In this document: positions 15,155-26,975 of the stretch, one piece after another
How the letters are laid out: every line of letters starts with the position of its first letter
Position numbering within the stretch: position 1 is the stretch's first letter
NCBI GenBank assembly: GCA_014879535.1
Contig: JACSRX010000025.1
Coordinates: forward strand, 56,914 to 120,913
DNA: 64,000 nucleotides
Direction: 5' to 3'
DNA from: Chthoniobacterales bacterium
GTDB lineage: Bacteria; Verrucomicrobiota; Verrucomicrobiia; Chthoniobacterales; JACTMZ01
Made by a program: the position numbers and the translations under genes
The notes under the pieces: model-generated
What the model was told of the DNA's origin: nothing
Database searches by the model: none
What the model saw: only the letters and a program-made list of their open reading frames with translations

Positions 15155-17677
15155 ATGTCCAAAACCCTCGTCATCGCGGAAAAGCCCAGCGTCGCCGGCG
15201 ATCTCGCCCGCGCCCTCGGGAAGTTCAAAAAGGAAAAGGGATTCTACGAAGGAGACACCATGGTGATCTCGCATACCGTGGGCCACCTCCTCGAAATCCA
15301 GGAGCCGGACAGCTTCAAGGTTGTCCGCGGCAAGTGGAGCCTGGAGAACCTCCCGGTCCTCCCCGACCACTTCGACCTCGTCCCCCGCGAGAAGGCCCAG
15401 GACCAGTTGCGCATCCTCAAGAAGCTCCTCGCACGCAAGGATGTGACGGAGGTGATCAATGCATGCGACGCCGGCCGCGAGGGCGAACTCATCTTCCGCT
15501 ACGTCGTCCAGCACTTCAAAAACAAGAAACCCGTCCGGCGCCTCTGGCTCCAGTCCATGACCGCCGACGCCATCCGCGAAGGCTTCGCCCATCTGCGCGA
15601 CGATGCCGAGATGATCCCGCTGTCGGAAGCTGCGACCTGCCGCTCGGAGAGCGACTGGCTCGTCGGAATCAACGGTTCGCGGGCCATGACCGCCTTCTAC
15701 AAGGAGCTGCTCGGCGGCTTCCAGGTCACGCCGGTCGGGCGCGTGCAAACCCCAACCCTCGCCATCCTCGTGGAGCGCGAGGAGAAGATCCGAAATTTCG
15801 AACCGCGCCCCTACTTCGAACTCCACGGAACGTTCGACGTGGCTGCCGGAAGCTACCCGGGGCGGTGGTTCGACGAGGGGTTCAAGAAATCCGAAGACGA
15901 GGACGCCAAGGCCGAGAGGATCTGGGACCGCGCCAAGGCCGAGGCCATCAAGGCCAAGTGCGAAGGCCAGACAGGCACCGTGCACGAGGAGCGCAAGCCA
16001 ACCACGCAGGCCCCGCCGCTGCTCTACGACCTGACGACCCTGCAGCGCGAAGCCAACAGCCGCTTCGGCTTCAGCGCCAAGCGCACCCTGCAGCTTGCCC
16101 AGGCCCTCTACGAGCGCCACAAGGTCCTCACCTACCCGCGAACCGACTCGCGTTATCTGCCGTCCGACAACCTCCCGGTCGCCAAAAACGTCCTTCGCGG
16201 GATGGTTGAACCCTCGCTCGCCTCCCACGCCCGCAAGGCGCTGGACAACGACTGGGTGCAGCCCTCACCGCGCATTTTCAACAACGCGAAGGTCAGCGAC
16301 CACCACGCGATCATTCCGACCGGTGGCAGCCCCGCCAATCTCGACGAATACGAGATGAAGCTCTACGACCTCGTGGCGCGCCGGTTCATCGCGGTCTTTT
16401 TCCCCGCGGCCAAGTTCGAGGTGACCAAGAGGATCACCACCGTCGCGGAGGAGAAGTTCAAGACCGAGGGGAAAGTCCTCCGCGAACCCGGCTGGCTGGA
16501 GGTTTACGGGAAGACCGCCGCCGGCGATGGCGACGACTCGCTCGTTCCGGTGAAGGAGGGCGAGAGTGCCGCCGTCGCCGCCGTCGAGCTCAAGGAACTC
16601 CTGACCAAACCGCCCCCACGATTCAACGAAGCCACCCTGCTCTCCGCCATGGAGGGCGCGGGCAAGCTCGTCGAGGATGAGGAACTGCGCGAGGCCATGA
16701 GCCAGCGCGGCCTCGGCACCCCCGCCACACGCGCCGCCATCATCGAGGGCCTCCTTCTCCAGGAATACATCCGCCGCGAGGGCCGCGAGCTCGCCGCCTC
16801 CGCCAAGGGGATCAAGCTCATCACCGCCCTGCGCGAATTGCAGATCGCCGTCCTCAGCTCGCCCGAAATGACCGGCGAGTGGGAATACAAGCTCAAGCAG
16901 ATCGAGGCCGGCCAGTTCGGCCGCGAGGCGTTCATGCAGGAAATCCGCGACCTCGTGGCCGGGGTCATCAGGAAGATCAAGGACGCCTCGGGCCACATCA
17001 GCAGCGAGACCATGCGCGGCAACTTCCACGACCTCGAGGCGAGGTGCCCGAAATGCGGGAGCACCGCCGGATTCAAGGAGTCCTTCAAGGCCTACGACTG
17101 CAAGAACCAGGACTGCAAACTCGTCGTCTGGAAGACGGTCAGCAGCCGTGAACTCGAGCCCGAGGAGGTCCGCGCGCTCCTGGAAACCGGCAGCGTCGGC
17201 CCGATCAAGGGCTTCAAGAGCAAAATGGGGCGCCCCTTCGAGGCGAAGCTCGCGCTGAGCGAAGCCACGGAATGGAAAACCACATTCGACTTCGGGGACG
17301 GCGGCGTGCGAAACGGCGAACCGTTCAACAAGGAAACCGCAACGCTCATCCTCGAGAAATGCCCCGTCTGCGAAAACGGCGCGGTTTACGACTCCGGCAA
17401 CGCCTATGCCTGCGAACATGCTCTCGCCCCGGAGAAAAAATGCGCCTTCCGCATGGGCAAGATGATCCTGCAAAGGGAGATCAGCCCGGACGACGTGCGC
17501 AAGATCGCCACCGACGGCAAGACGAACCTCCTCACCAAGTTCATCTCCAAGAAAGGGCGCCCTTTCAACGCCTTCCTCGTCCTCGACAAGAAGACCGGCA
17601 AGGTCGGCTTCGAGTTCGAGGAGCGCAAACCCAAGGCCCCGAAGAAACCCGCCGCCGAGGAGACAACCCCAGCCTGA
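15155..17677 (+). CDS. topB: DNA topoisomerase III (type IA)
   Basis: Relaxes and decatenates DNA by single-strand passage. 840 residues: TOPRIM domain at the start (VIAEKPSVA, then DAGREGELIF at 105-114) and the catalytic tyrosine Tyr327 in LTYPRTDSRYLPSD, matching E. coli TopB Tyr328. The RPYFELHG and GRVQTPTLAIL motifs favour TopB over TopA. The C-terminus (about 620-840) has one zinc-ribbon-like CPKCG segment with CKNQDC, a second CPVCENG segment, and RPFEAKL/RPFNAFL repeats, ending in a basic KPKAPKKPA tail. It starts 2 bases after dprA and ends at a hairpin-rich terminator. Confidence 0.93.
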   Translation: MSKTLVIAEKPSVAGDLARALGKFKKEKGFYEGDTMVISHTVGHLLEIQEPDSFKVVRGKWSLENLPVLPDHFDLVPREKAQDQLRILKKLLARKDVTEVINACDAGREGELIFRYVVQHFKNKKPVRRLWLQSMTADAIREGFAHLRDDAEMIPLSEAATCRSESDWLVGINGSRAMTAFYKELLGGFQVTPVGRVQTPTLAILVEREEKIRNFEPRPYFELHGTFDVAAGSYPGRWFDEGFKKSEDEDAKAERIWDRAKAEAIKAKCEGQTGTVHEERKPTTQAPPLLYDLTTLQREANSRFGFSAKRTLQLAQALYERHKVLTYPRTDSRYLPSDNLPVAKNVLRGMVEPSLASHARKALDNDWVQPSPRIFNNAKVSDHHAIIPTGGSPANLDEYEMKLYDLVARRFIAVFFPAAKFEVTKRITTVAEEKFKTEGKVLREPGWLEVYGKTAAGDGDDSLVPVKEGESAAVAAVELKELLTKPPPRFNEATLLSAMEGAGKLVEDEELREAMSQRGLGTPATRAAIIEGLLLQEYIRREGRELAASAKGIKLITALRELQIAVLSSPEMTGEWEYKLKQIEAGQFGREAFMQEIRDLVAGVIRKIKDASGHISSETMRGNFHDLEARCPKCGSTAGFKESFKAYDCKNQDCKLVVWKTVSSRELEPEEVRALLETGSVGPIKGFKSKMGRPFEAKLALSEATEWKTTFDFGDGGVRNGEPFNKETATLILEKCPVCENGAVYDSGNAYACEHALAPEKKCAFRMGKMILQREISPDDVRKIATDGKTNLLTKFISKKGRPFNAFLVLDKKTGKVGFEFEERKPKAPKKPAAEETTPA

Positions 17678-17679
17678 CT

Positions 17680-17725
17680 TGCGCCGGGAGGGGGCGCACG
17701 CCCCGCGCAGGGGCAATCTGTTTTT
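17680..17725 (+). terminator. Double-hairpin terminator after topB
   Basis: Three bases after the topB stop, a 6-base-pair stem TGCGCC/GGCGCA (17680-17698) is followed by GCCCC/GGGGC (17700-17714) and, after six bases, a run of five Ts. It resembles an intrinsic terminator with a displaced T-tract. It separates the dprA-topB unit from ppdK. Confidence 0.5.
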
Positions 17726-17750
17726 GACACGGCCTTGGCGTCCGGATAAT
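17724..17750 (+). promoter_or_regulatory. Sigma-70-like promoter for ppdK
   Basis: A perfect TTGACA (-35) at 17724-17729 and a GATAAT (-10) at 17745-17750, one mismatch from TATAAT, separated by a short 15-base spacer. Transcription would begin near 17758, about 30 bases before the ppdK ATG. The short spacer makes it a weaker candidate than the hexamers alone suggest. Confidence 0.5.
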
Positions 17751-17788
17751 CCTACGCGTTCTCTCGCAACACCACCCAATCACATTCC

Positions 17789-20548
<2,760 letters not shown>

Positions 20549-20573
20549 CCACCGGGAATTTCCCTCCCGTCAT

Positions 20574-20610
20574 CCCGTCCCGCGCCGCGCGCGGGGCGGG
20601 ATTTTTGTTT
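20574..20610 (+). terminator. Strong intrinsic terminator after ppdK
   Basis: A 12-base-pair GC-rich stem (20574-20585 with 20589-20600, one G-T mismatch) closed by a 3-base CGC loop and followed by ATTTTTGTTT. It lies 25 bases after the ppdK stop and is the clearest rho-independent terminator in the window. Confidence 0.88.
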
Positions 20611-20644
20611 GCATGGAGGGAAGACCGGCCGATGCTTGGGGGCT

Positions 20645-22192
20645 ATGAAGTCCCCCCTTTTCCCGCCGTTCCTTGCGTTGTCCCTGTTGTGCCTCGTGCA
20701 GCCGGCCCGGGCGGAGGAATTCACCGTCGTCACCTACAATGTCGAGAATCTCTTCGATGCCGACAAGATCGCCATTTACGACGACTATGTCGAAACCGGC
20801 GAACCGGACGGATACAACCCGGCAAAAATGTTCGGGAAGCTCCGCTCGATCGGCGAAGTCCTGAAGACATTCAACAACGGGCAGGGACCCGAGGTGGTCG
20901 CCTTCAGCGAGATCGAGATGGATTTCACGCCGGACACCAGCATCCCCGATTACGCGGCTTTCCTTGATAAATACAAGGACACGACCGCGGAAAAAATGCT
21001 CACCACCGGACTCAATGGTGAGATCCGCGGACTGCCGGCGGAAGCGCTGCTGCTGAAGCACCTCGAGGACATCGGCCTGAAGGGCTACCATGTGGCCGTC
21101 GGTGCGGATAAGCCGGATTTCGAGGCGCTCGCCAGCACCGACAAGACCATCCACAAGAAGGGCCAGAAGAACGCCCTGTTCACCAAATTCCCGATCAAGG
21201 TCGTGCAAAGCCACCCCGCGAAGGACGCGCGGGACATCCTCGAGGTCACGCTCGATGTCGAAGGCCATCCCTTCACCGTGTTCGTGAACCACTGGAAATC
21301 GGGGGCCGGCAACCCCGCCGAGGAGGAGACCCGCAAGGACAACGCCAAGACGCTGCGGACGCGGGTGGAGGAAATCCTGGCCAAGGATCCCTCCGCAGAC
21401 ATCCTTCTGGTCGGCGATTTCAACAGCCAATACAACCAGAGCCTTTCCTATCCCGCGATGGGAACGACAGCCATCAACGACGTGCTCGCCTCCAAAGGCG
21501 ACGAGCAGGCCACCGCGTCGGCGACCAGCTACTCCCTCTACAACCTCTGGCACGAACTGCCGCCGGAAAAGCGCGGCTCGGATCATTTCGGCGGGAAATG
21601 GGGCACCCTGATGCAGAACATGATCACCCCCGGCTTGTATGACCACAAAGGAATCCAATACGCGGACAATTCCTTCGAGGTCGTCATCCTCCCGGGCGTC
21701 AACGCCATCTCAGCGCTGAACCTTCCCCGCCGCTGGAACAATGCCGGCGCAGGTTCCGGTGCCAGCGACCATTTCCCCGTCAGCGCGCGCTTCCGAACCA
21801 CCGAGGAGAGCGATTCCGCAAAGCGCATGACGCCTTCCAATCCGGGAACCGAAGATGGGGATGCCGAGGTGGGCATGGTTTACACCGGACTCAAGCCGGA
21901 GGATTGCCCCGAATTCACCGCGACGATCGCCAAGGAATTCACGAAGCACATGGGGGAGATTTTCCGCGTGCGCGGATCGGTCGCCTCCCAGCAACCGCTG
22001 GTCATCAGCGTGCATGGCAAAGAATTCCTGCTTTGGACGACCGACAAGACCGCCGACGCCCTGAAGCCCCTGCGAAGCCTCAACCGTGGCGCCAAAGTCG
22101 AACTGCTCGGACAGCTCGGAAGCCATCGGGGCAAGGTCCAATTCCTCGTGGAAGACCCCTCATGGCTCCTGCACGTTCCGGAGCAGAAATAG
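20645..22192 (+). CDS. Secreted endonuclease/exonuclease/phosphatase-fold protein
   Basis: 515 residues with a signal peptide (MKSPLFPPFLALSLLCLVQPARAEE). The mature N-terminus TVVTYNVENLFD is the family's first motif, with the metal-ligand Asn. Then come VVAFSEIEMD (Glu), FVNHWKSG (catalytic His), LLVGDFNSQYNQ (Asp/Asn) and a closing GASDHFPVSARF (Asp-His). These are a complete DNase I-like catalytic set; the substrate could be DNA, a phospholipid or another phosphodiester. The last 100 residues (about 415-515) form a separate beta-rich region with RVRGSVASQQPLVISVHGKEF, resembling an OB-type domain. I start at ATG 20645, which has GGGGG just upstream. It is convergent with citrate synthase. 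Confidence 0.87.
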   Translation: MKSPLFPPFLALSLLCLVQPARAEEFTVVTYNVENLFDADKIAIYDDYVETGEPDGYNPAKMFGKLRSIGEVLKTFNNGQGPEVVAFSEIEMDFTPDTSIPDYAAFLDKYKDTTAEKMLTTGLNGEIRGLPAEALLLKHLEDIGLKGYHVAVGADKPDFEALASTDKTIHKKGQKNALFTKFPIKVVQSHPAKDARDILEVTLDVEGHPFTVFVNHWKSGAGNPAEEETRKDNAKTLRTRVEEILAKDPSADILLVGDFNSQYNQSLSYPAMGTTAINDVLASKGDEQATASATSYSLYNLWHELPPEKRGSDHFGGKWGTLMQNMITPGLYDHKGIQYADNSFEVVILPGVNAISALNLPRRWNNAGAGSGASDHFPVSARFRTTEESDSAKRMTPSNPGTEDGDAEVGMVYTGLKPEDCPEFTATIAKEFTKHMGEIFRVRGSVASQQPLVISVHGKEFLLWTTDKTADALKPLRSLNRGAKVELLGQLGSHRGKVQFLVEDPSWLLHVPEQK

Positions 22193-22226
22193 CGCACGCG
22201 ACGGAGACTCCGGCACGCAGGGAAAA

Positions 22227-23543
22227 TCACTCCCCCCGCTTCTCGATCGACACGTAATCCCTCTCGGTCGCCCCGGTGTAAATCTGCCGGGGCCGGTGGA
22301 TCTTCATTTTCGGGTTGGTTGCGATCTCCCGCCAGTTGGCGATCCAGCCGGGCATCCGGCCGATCGCGAACATCACCGGGAACATGTCCACGGGGATCCC
22401 GATCGCCCGGAGAATGATGCCGCTGTAGAAATCCACGTTCGGATACAGCTTTCGGGAAATGAAATAATCGTCGCTCAGAGCGACCTCCTCGAGGTGCCGC
22501 GCGATGTCGAGGAGCGGATCCTGGATGCCGAGCGAGGTCAGCACGCGCTTGGCCGCCACGCCCAGGATGCGGGCCCTCGGATCGTAGTTCTTGTAAACCC
22601 TGTGCCCGAACCCCATGAGGCGCCGCTCGCCCTTCTTCGCGGACTCGACCGCCTTGCGCCCGTCGTCACCCGAGGCGCTGATCTCCTCGAGCATCTCGAT
22701 CACCGCCGCGTTGGCCCCGCCGTGGAGCGGCCCCCACAGGGCGCTGACACCCGCGGAAACACTGGCGAAAAGATTGGCGCCGCTCGAGGCGACCATGCGG
22801 ACCGTGGACGTGCTGCAGTTCTGCTCGTGGTCGGCATGGAGAAGCAGGATGAGATCGAGCGCCTCGGTCACCTCGGGCTTCGGGTTGTAGTCCCGGTAGG
22901 GCTCCGAGAACATCATGTGCAGGAAATTGGCCGCGTAGCGCAGATCCCAGCGCGGATACACAAACGGCAACCCCAGCTTGGTGCGATAGGACATGGCGGC
23001 CAGGGTGCGCACCTTCGAGATGAGCATGGCCGCCGCCCAGTCGAAGTGACCGATGTCCAAGGACCTCTTGTGGGAGGTCATCTCCGGGTAGTAGCACCCG
23101 AGCGAATTCAGCATGGCCGAAAGAATGGCCATGGGGTGCGACGTGTGCGGGAACCCCTCGAAGAAATGGCGCATGCCCTCGTGCACCGAGGCGCTGGAAG
23201 CGATGCGGCCCCGGAATTTCGAAAGCTGCCTCGATGTCGGCAGCTCCCCGTAGATGACGAGGTAGGAGGTCTCGAGGAAAATCGACTCCTCGGCCAGATC
23301 CTCGATCCGGTATCCACGGTGCCTCAGGATTCCCTTCTCCCCGTCGATGAAAGTGATGTCGCTGCTGCAGGATCCCGTGTTCGCGTAACCATCGTCGTAG
23401 GTGATGTAGGACGTCTGATCACGGAGAGCACGCACATCCACAGCATGCTCGTTTTCCGAACCCACCAACACGGGAAGTTCCACGGTCTGTCCGCCCGGGA
23501 GCGTCAGTTTCGCCTTGGTGTCGATGGGGTTCGCGGTGCTCAA
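22227..23543 (-). CDS. gltA: Citrate synthase
   Basis: Condenses oxaloacetate and acetyl-CoA into citrate. 438 residues, typical of type II (hexameric, NADH-sensitive) bacterial enzymes with an N-terminal beta domain. Active-site residues are visible: His274 in [10 protein letters not shown], His314 in [14 protein letters not shown] and Asp371 in [22 protein letters not shown] at 236-249 is the family signature. It lies 76 bases downstream of the acetate CoA-transferase gene on the same strand, a pairing also known from the acetic-acid-resistance locus (aarA/aarC) of Acetobacter. Confidence 0.96.
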   Translation of the reverse strand: MSTANPIDTKAKLTLPGGQTVELPVLVGSENEHAVDVRALRDQTSYITYDDGYANTGSCSSDITFIDGEKGILRHRGYRIEDLAEESIFLETSYLVIYGELPTSRQLSKFRGRIASSASVHEGMRHFFEGFPHTSHPMAILSAMLNSLGCYYPEMTSHKRSLDIGHFDWAAAMLISKVRTLAAMSYRTKLGLPFVYPRWDLRYAANFLHMMFSEPYRDYNPKPEVTEALDLILLLHADHEQNCSTSTVRMVASSGANLFASVSAGVSALWGPLHGGANAAVIEMLEEISASGDDGRKAVESAKKGERRLMGFGHRVYKNYDPRARILGVAAKRVLTSLGIQDPLLDIARHLEEVALSDDYFISRKLYPNVDFYSGIILRAIGIPVDMFPVMFAIGRMPGWIANWREIATNPKMKIHRPRQIYTGATERDYVSIEKRGE

Positions 23544-23619
23544 AATCGCGCGAGCCTAACCCAACTGGCGCGGGGGTGGCAAATAAAACGCCCCGGTGAG
23601 GCCGAATTTGTATCGCGCA

Positions 23620-25116
23620 TCATGCACCGGTGATGGCCGCTTGGCGCATGTCGCCCTCGGCGAGGAAGGCGCGGTGCAGCGCATAGGCATTGTCGAAGGA
23701 CTGCGGCGTGTGGGCCTCCCCGCCGAGCTTCAGATAATCGCGCAGGAGCCCGCGGTAATCGGGATGTGCACAGTTGCCGATGATGAGATTGGCCCTCTCA
23801 TGCGGCGACCTGCCCCGGAGGTCGGCCACGCCGTGCTCCGTCACGATGACCTGCACGCTGTGCTCGCTGTGGTCCAAGTGCGAGACCATCGGGACGATGG
23901 GACTGATCTTCCCCCCCTTGACCGACGACGGACAGGTGAAGATCGAAATGAAGGCGTTGCGGGTGAAGTCTCCCGACCCCCCGATGCCGTTCATCATCTG
24001 CCGTCCCATGACGTGGGTGCTGTTCACGTTCCCGTAGAGATCGAGCTCCAGCGCGGTGTTGATCGAGATGATGCCGAGGCGCCGGACAATTTCCGGGTTG
24101 TTGGAAATCTCCTGCGGGCGCAGCAGGAGCTTGCCGCGGAAATCCTCGAGATCCGCGTAGAGATCCCTCATCACGGCATTGCTCAGGGTGAGTGACGATC
24201 CGCTCGCGAACTTGATGTGGCCCGCGCGCATGAGCTGGATGACCGAGTCCTGGATCACTTCGGTATACATCGCGAACGGCGGGATCCCGGGGTTGTTTCC
24301 CATGGCGAAAAGCACCGCGTTCGCGATGTTCCCCACCCCGCTTTGGATGGGAAGAAAGTCGCCGGGAACCCGTCCGGACCGTATTTCACCGGCCAGAAAC
24401 TCGGCCACATTCTCACCGATGCGGATGGTCACCTCGTTGGGCTCGTCGAACGGGCTGACCTCGTCATCAAGATCGGTCTCGACCACACCCGCAATTTTCG
24501 CGGGATCAATCATCACCGTCTCGGTGCCGATGCGGTCGGAGGCGTGGTAAATCGGGATATGCGTGCGCGTCGGCGGGTCCTCCGGCTCGTAGATGTCGTG
24601 GAATCCTCGGAGGGCGGCCGGATGCCGCCGGTTCATCTCGAGAATGACACGTTTGGCCTTGTGCAGGAATGTCGGGGAGGCGCCGACGCTGCTGGTCAAC
24701 GTTGCCTCGCCCGTCGGCTTGATGTCACAAACCTCCACGACCGCCCAGTCCATCCCCCCGAGGAACCCGTAGCGCACGGCCTGCGGCAGCTGCGACAGGT
24801 GCATGTCGAAAAATTGCGTTTTGCCGGTGTTGATGCGCTTGCGCAGCTCGGGGTCGCTTTGATACGGCGTGCGGAACTTGATGGCATCGCTCTTGGCAAG
24901 AACGCCGTCGAGCGACGGCCCGGTGCTTGCGCCGGTGATGACTCCGATGGAAAACGGCCTTCCGGCCTCGTGCTCTGCCAGCGCCCTCTGGGCGATCTCG
25001 CGCGAAACCGCCTTCGGGGATCCGGCCGGGGTGAAGCCGCCGAAACCGATGACATCATTGTCCTTGATGAGATTTGCCGCCTCGGCGGCCGTCAGTGTGG
25101 GGAAACCGTGTGTCAT
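23620..25116 (-). CDS. Succinyl-CoA:acetate CoA-transferase / acetyl-CoA hydrolase family
   Basis: Transfers CoA between acetyl-CoA and a carboxylic acid, probably succinate (AarC/Cat1 group). 498 residues from ATG 25116. The active-site glutamate that forms the glutamyl-CoA adduct is Glu286 in MYTEVIQD, matching AarC Glu294. Other conserved stretches are GFGGFTPAGSPKAV, GASTGPSLDG, PIQSGVGNIANAV, GIGGSGDFTRNA and EHGVADLRGRSP. A longer reading from 25197 would pass through a large inverted repeat and is unlikely. With the neighbouring citrate synthase it could replace succinyl-CoA synthetase in the TCA cycle; substrate choice is inferred from family and context. Confidence 0.9.
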   Translation of the reverse strand: MTHGFPTLTAAEAANLIKDNDVIGFGGFTPAGSPKAVSREIAQRALAEHEAGRPFSIGVITGASTGPSLDGVLAKSDAIKFRTPYQSDPELRKRINTGKTQFFDMHLSQLPQAVRYGFLGGMDWAVVEVCDIKPTGEATLTSSVGASPTFLHKAKRVILEMNRRHPAALRGFHDIYEPEDPPTRTHIPIYHASDRIGTETVMIDPAKIAGVVETDLDDEVSPFDEPNEVTIRIGENVAEFLAGEIRSGRVPGDFLPIQSGVGNIANAVLFAMGNNPGIPPFAMYTEVIQDSVIQLMRAGHIKFASGSSLTLSNAVMRDLYADLEDFRGKLLLRPQEISNNPEIVRRLGIISINTALELDLYGNVNSTHVMGRQMMNGIGGSGDFTRNAFISIFTCPSSVKGGKISPIVPMVSHLDHSEHSVQVIVTEHGVADLRGRSPHERANLIIGNCAHPDYRGLLRDYLKLGGEAHTPQSFDNAYALHRAFLAEGDMRQAAITGA

Positions 25117-25122
25117 AATGAA

Positions 25123-25165
25123 CGGAGCCCCCCGCCGTGGCTTGCACGGAATCCGGGGGGCTCCG
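25123..25165 (-). promoter_or_regulatory. Long leader hairpin over the CoA-transferase ribosome binding region
   Basis: A perfect 12-base-pair inverted repeat (CGGAGCCCCCCG at 25123-25134, its complement at 25154-25165) extended by an inner 5-base-pair stem CCGTG/CACGG (25135-25139/25145-25149) with a 5-base loop and a 4-base bulge. In the minus-strand mRNA it ends six bases before the ATG, and the only purine-rich ribosome binding candidate (GGGGGG) is buried in the stem. There is no T-run after it, so a plain terminator is less likely. Confidence 0.7.
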
Positions 25166-25213
25166 CCGGTATTTAAGTCCCCGCGCCGGCCGGACACAAT
25201 ACGAATCCTTGAG

Positions 25214-26275
25214 TCAGCGGGGCGCCTGCAGCGACTTCACCACATCCTCGCGCGTCAAGATCCCGACGAGTTGTCCGGCATCATTGACAACGGGAAAGGC
25301 CTCCTGCGCGGACGACTGAAGACGGGCGACAACCCCGGCAAGGGAGTCGGCCGCATGGAGGACTTCGGCATTCTGATGCACGAGCGGCGCAATCCCCCCC
25401 GCAGGGGAACCGCTCAAGGCTCTCCCAAGATCGGCTGCCGACACGACGCCGACAAAACGCATCGATGCATCCGCCACGGGCAGAACCGTTCCATGCCCCC
25501 CCATCGCCACCTGCACCGCCTCGGAAACCGTCATCCCCATGCGGAGCACGGCGCTCGCAGGGCGCATGATGGTGGCAACGGTCGTTTCGTCCACGACCTC
25601 CTTGTAGGCTGCAAACGACGCCTCGGCCTGCGCACCCATGAAAACAAAAACCGCGATGAAGACCAGAAAGGGGTTGCCCTCGAAGAATCCCCAGATCGCG
25701 AAGAGCACGGCCATGGTCTGCCCAACCCCCGCGGCGATCCGGGTCGCCTGCGCGTGCTTCAGCCGCGTGGCCAGCAAGGCGCGCAGAACCCTTCCGCCGT
25801 CCATCGGAAACGCGGGGAGCATGTTGAACACAATCAGGAACACATTGATCGCAAGAAGTTTGGCGAGCACATTGCCGGTCTCCGCATCCTGAATGTCGCC
25901 CACGTTGAAAAACCGCCCCAGCACGAGGAACAACCCGAGGGCGATGACCACGTTGACGGCGGGACCGGCCAGCGCCACCACCAGTTCCTGCGAGGGTTTG
26001 TCCGGCATGCGCTCGAGGCGGGCCAGACCGCCGATTGGCAGCAGGGTTATGTCCGGCGTGTTGATGCTGTAGGCCCGGGCCGCCATGGCGTGACCGAACT
26101 CGTGGAGCAGGACACAACCGAAAAGCAGGATGATGAACAGCAGGCCCGCCAGCATGGCGCCCGAGCCGCCTGCCTCGTGGTAGGAAAAGCCAACCCAGGC
26201 CAGCAACAGGAAGAACGTGGCATGCACGCGGACATCGATGCCCGCAACGCGCGCCAGCCGGAAAGACCACTTCAC
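25214..26275 (-). CDS. Site-2 protease family (M50) membrane metalloprotease with CBS domains
   Basis: Intramembrane zinc protease. 353 residues from a GTG at 26275, giving VKWSFRLARVAGIDVRVHATF, the standard beginning of this family, with GGAGG 9 bases upstream. Motif HEFGH (zinc ligands and catalytic Glu) is in the third hydrophobic segment and the second metal motif is NMLPAFPMDGGR. About six hydrophobic segments are visible up to residue 225. The C-terminal 120 residues form a pair of CBS repeats (TVATIMRPASAVLRMGMTV... and ...VGILTREDVVKSL), probably sensing adenosyl ligands. Substrate unknown. Confidence 0.88.
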   Translation of the reverse strand: MKWSFRLARVAGIDVRVHATFFLLLAWVGFSYHEAGGSGAMLAGLLFIILLFGCVLLHEFGHAMAARAYSINTPDITLLPIGGLARLERMPDKPSQELVVALAGPAVNVVIALGLFLVLGRFFNVGDIQDAETGNVLAKLLAINVFLIVFNMLPAFPMDGGRVLRALLATRLKHAQATRIAAGVGQTMAVLFAIWGFFEGNPFLVFIAVFVFMGAQAEASFAAYKEVVDETTVATIMRPASAVLRMGMTVSEAVQVAMGGHGTVLPVADASMRFVGVVSAADLGRALSGSPAGGIAPLVHQNAEVLHAADSLAGVVARLQSSAQEAFPVVNDAGQLVGILTREDVVKSLQAPR

Positions 26276-26339
26276 GCGCGGGAACCTCCGCCATTCGCGG
26301 CGGCCCCGCAAGGTGAAACGATTTCCCCCGGCACTCCCG

Positions 26340-26882
26340 TCAGGCGGCGCGGGCCCTCAGGGTGATGGACATCGAAATGAAGAAGGCGCCGGCGAAGATC
26401 ATGTTGATCCCGAAAAGCAGCCCGAGCACCCAGGCGGCTGATCCGGGGAAACCGCTGAATATCATTCCAGCCAGCACGAGCGAGACGGCACCGCTGAGCA
26501 GCATCACCCACATGGTGGATGTGCCGGAGAAGCGGAACGCCGCGATGATGGTCACGATGCCCTGCGCCGCAAAATACGCCGCCAATAGGAGTGTCAGCGT
26601 GAGCAGGCCCGCGCAAAACTCGAACACCAGGAGCAGCCCCGTGGCGAGGGCCAGGAGCGCCCAAAGGGCGGAAACGATGCGGTGGGAGGCACTGGAATCC
26701 TTGCGGCCGAGGGCGGTCGCCAGCGCGTAGCCGCCCGCGATCAGCAGAAAGGCGCCGAAAACCTGCTCGATGGCGATCGAGGCGATCAGCGGGAAAATGA
26801 TCGAAAGAGCGCCGAGAACAAGAAGCAGAATGCCCTGAAACAAGGCGACACCGGGGGACTTGGGGTTGGTTGCGTCTGACAT
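26340..26882 (-). CDS. HdeD-like membrane protein (DUF308)
   Basis: 180 residues with six hydrophobic helices. The opening SPGVALFQGILLLVLGALSIIFPLIASIAIEQVFGAFL-type pattern (GxxLLxLGxxxIxxP) and paired-helix repeat architecture are typical of HdeD/DUF308 proteins, linked in enterobacteria to acid resistance but mostly uncharacterised. It is placed 64 bases upstream of the site-2 protease on the same strand and divergent from the penicillin-binding protein gene. No further function can be read from the sequence. Confidence 0.8.
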   Translation of the reverse strand: MSDATNPKSPGVALFQGILLLVLGALSIIFPLIASIAIEQVFGAFLLIAGGYALATALGRKDSSASHRIVSALWALLALATGLLLVFEFCAGLLTLTLLLAAYFAAQGIVTIIAAFRFSGTSTMWVMLLSGAVSLVLAGMIFSGFPGSAAWVLGLLFGINMIFAGAFFISMSITLRARAA

Positions 26883-26975
26883 AGAACTGCAAATTGTCCC
26901 CGAACGATCAGCGAGAAAAGCGTTTTTTCGGGGGGACGGATGCCGCAACGGTGGTAAAGTCCGTCGGTCAGCTCC

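Noticed and set aside
25117..25197. Longer CoA-transferase start at 25197
   Set aside because: The extra 27 codons run through the large inverted repeat and have no family similarity.
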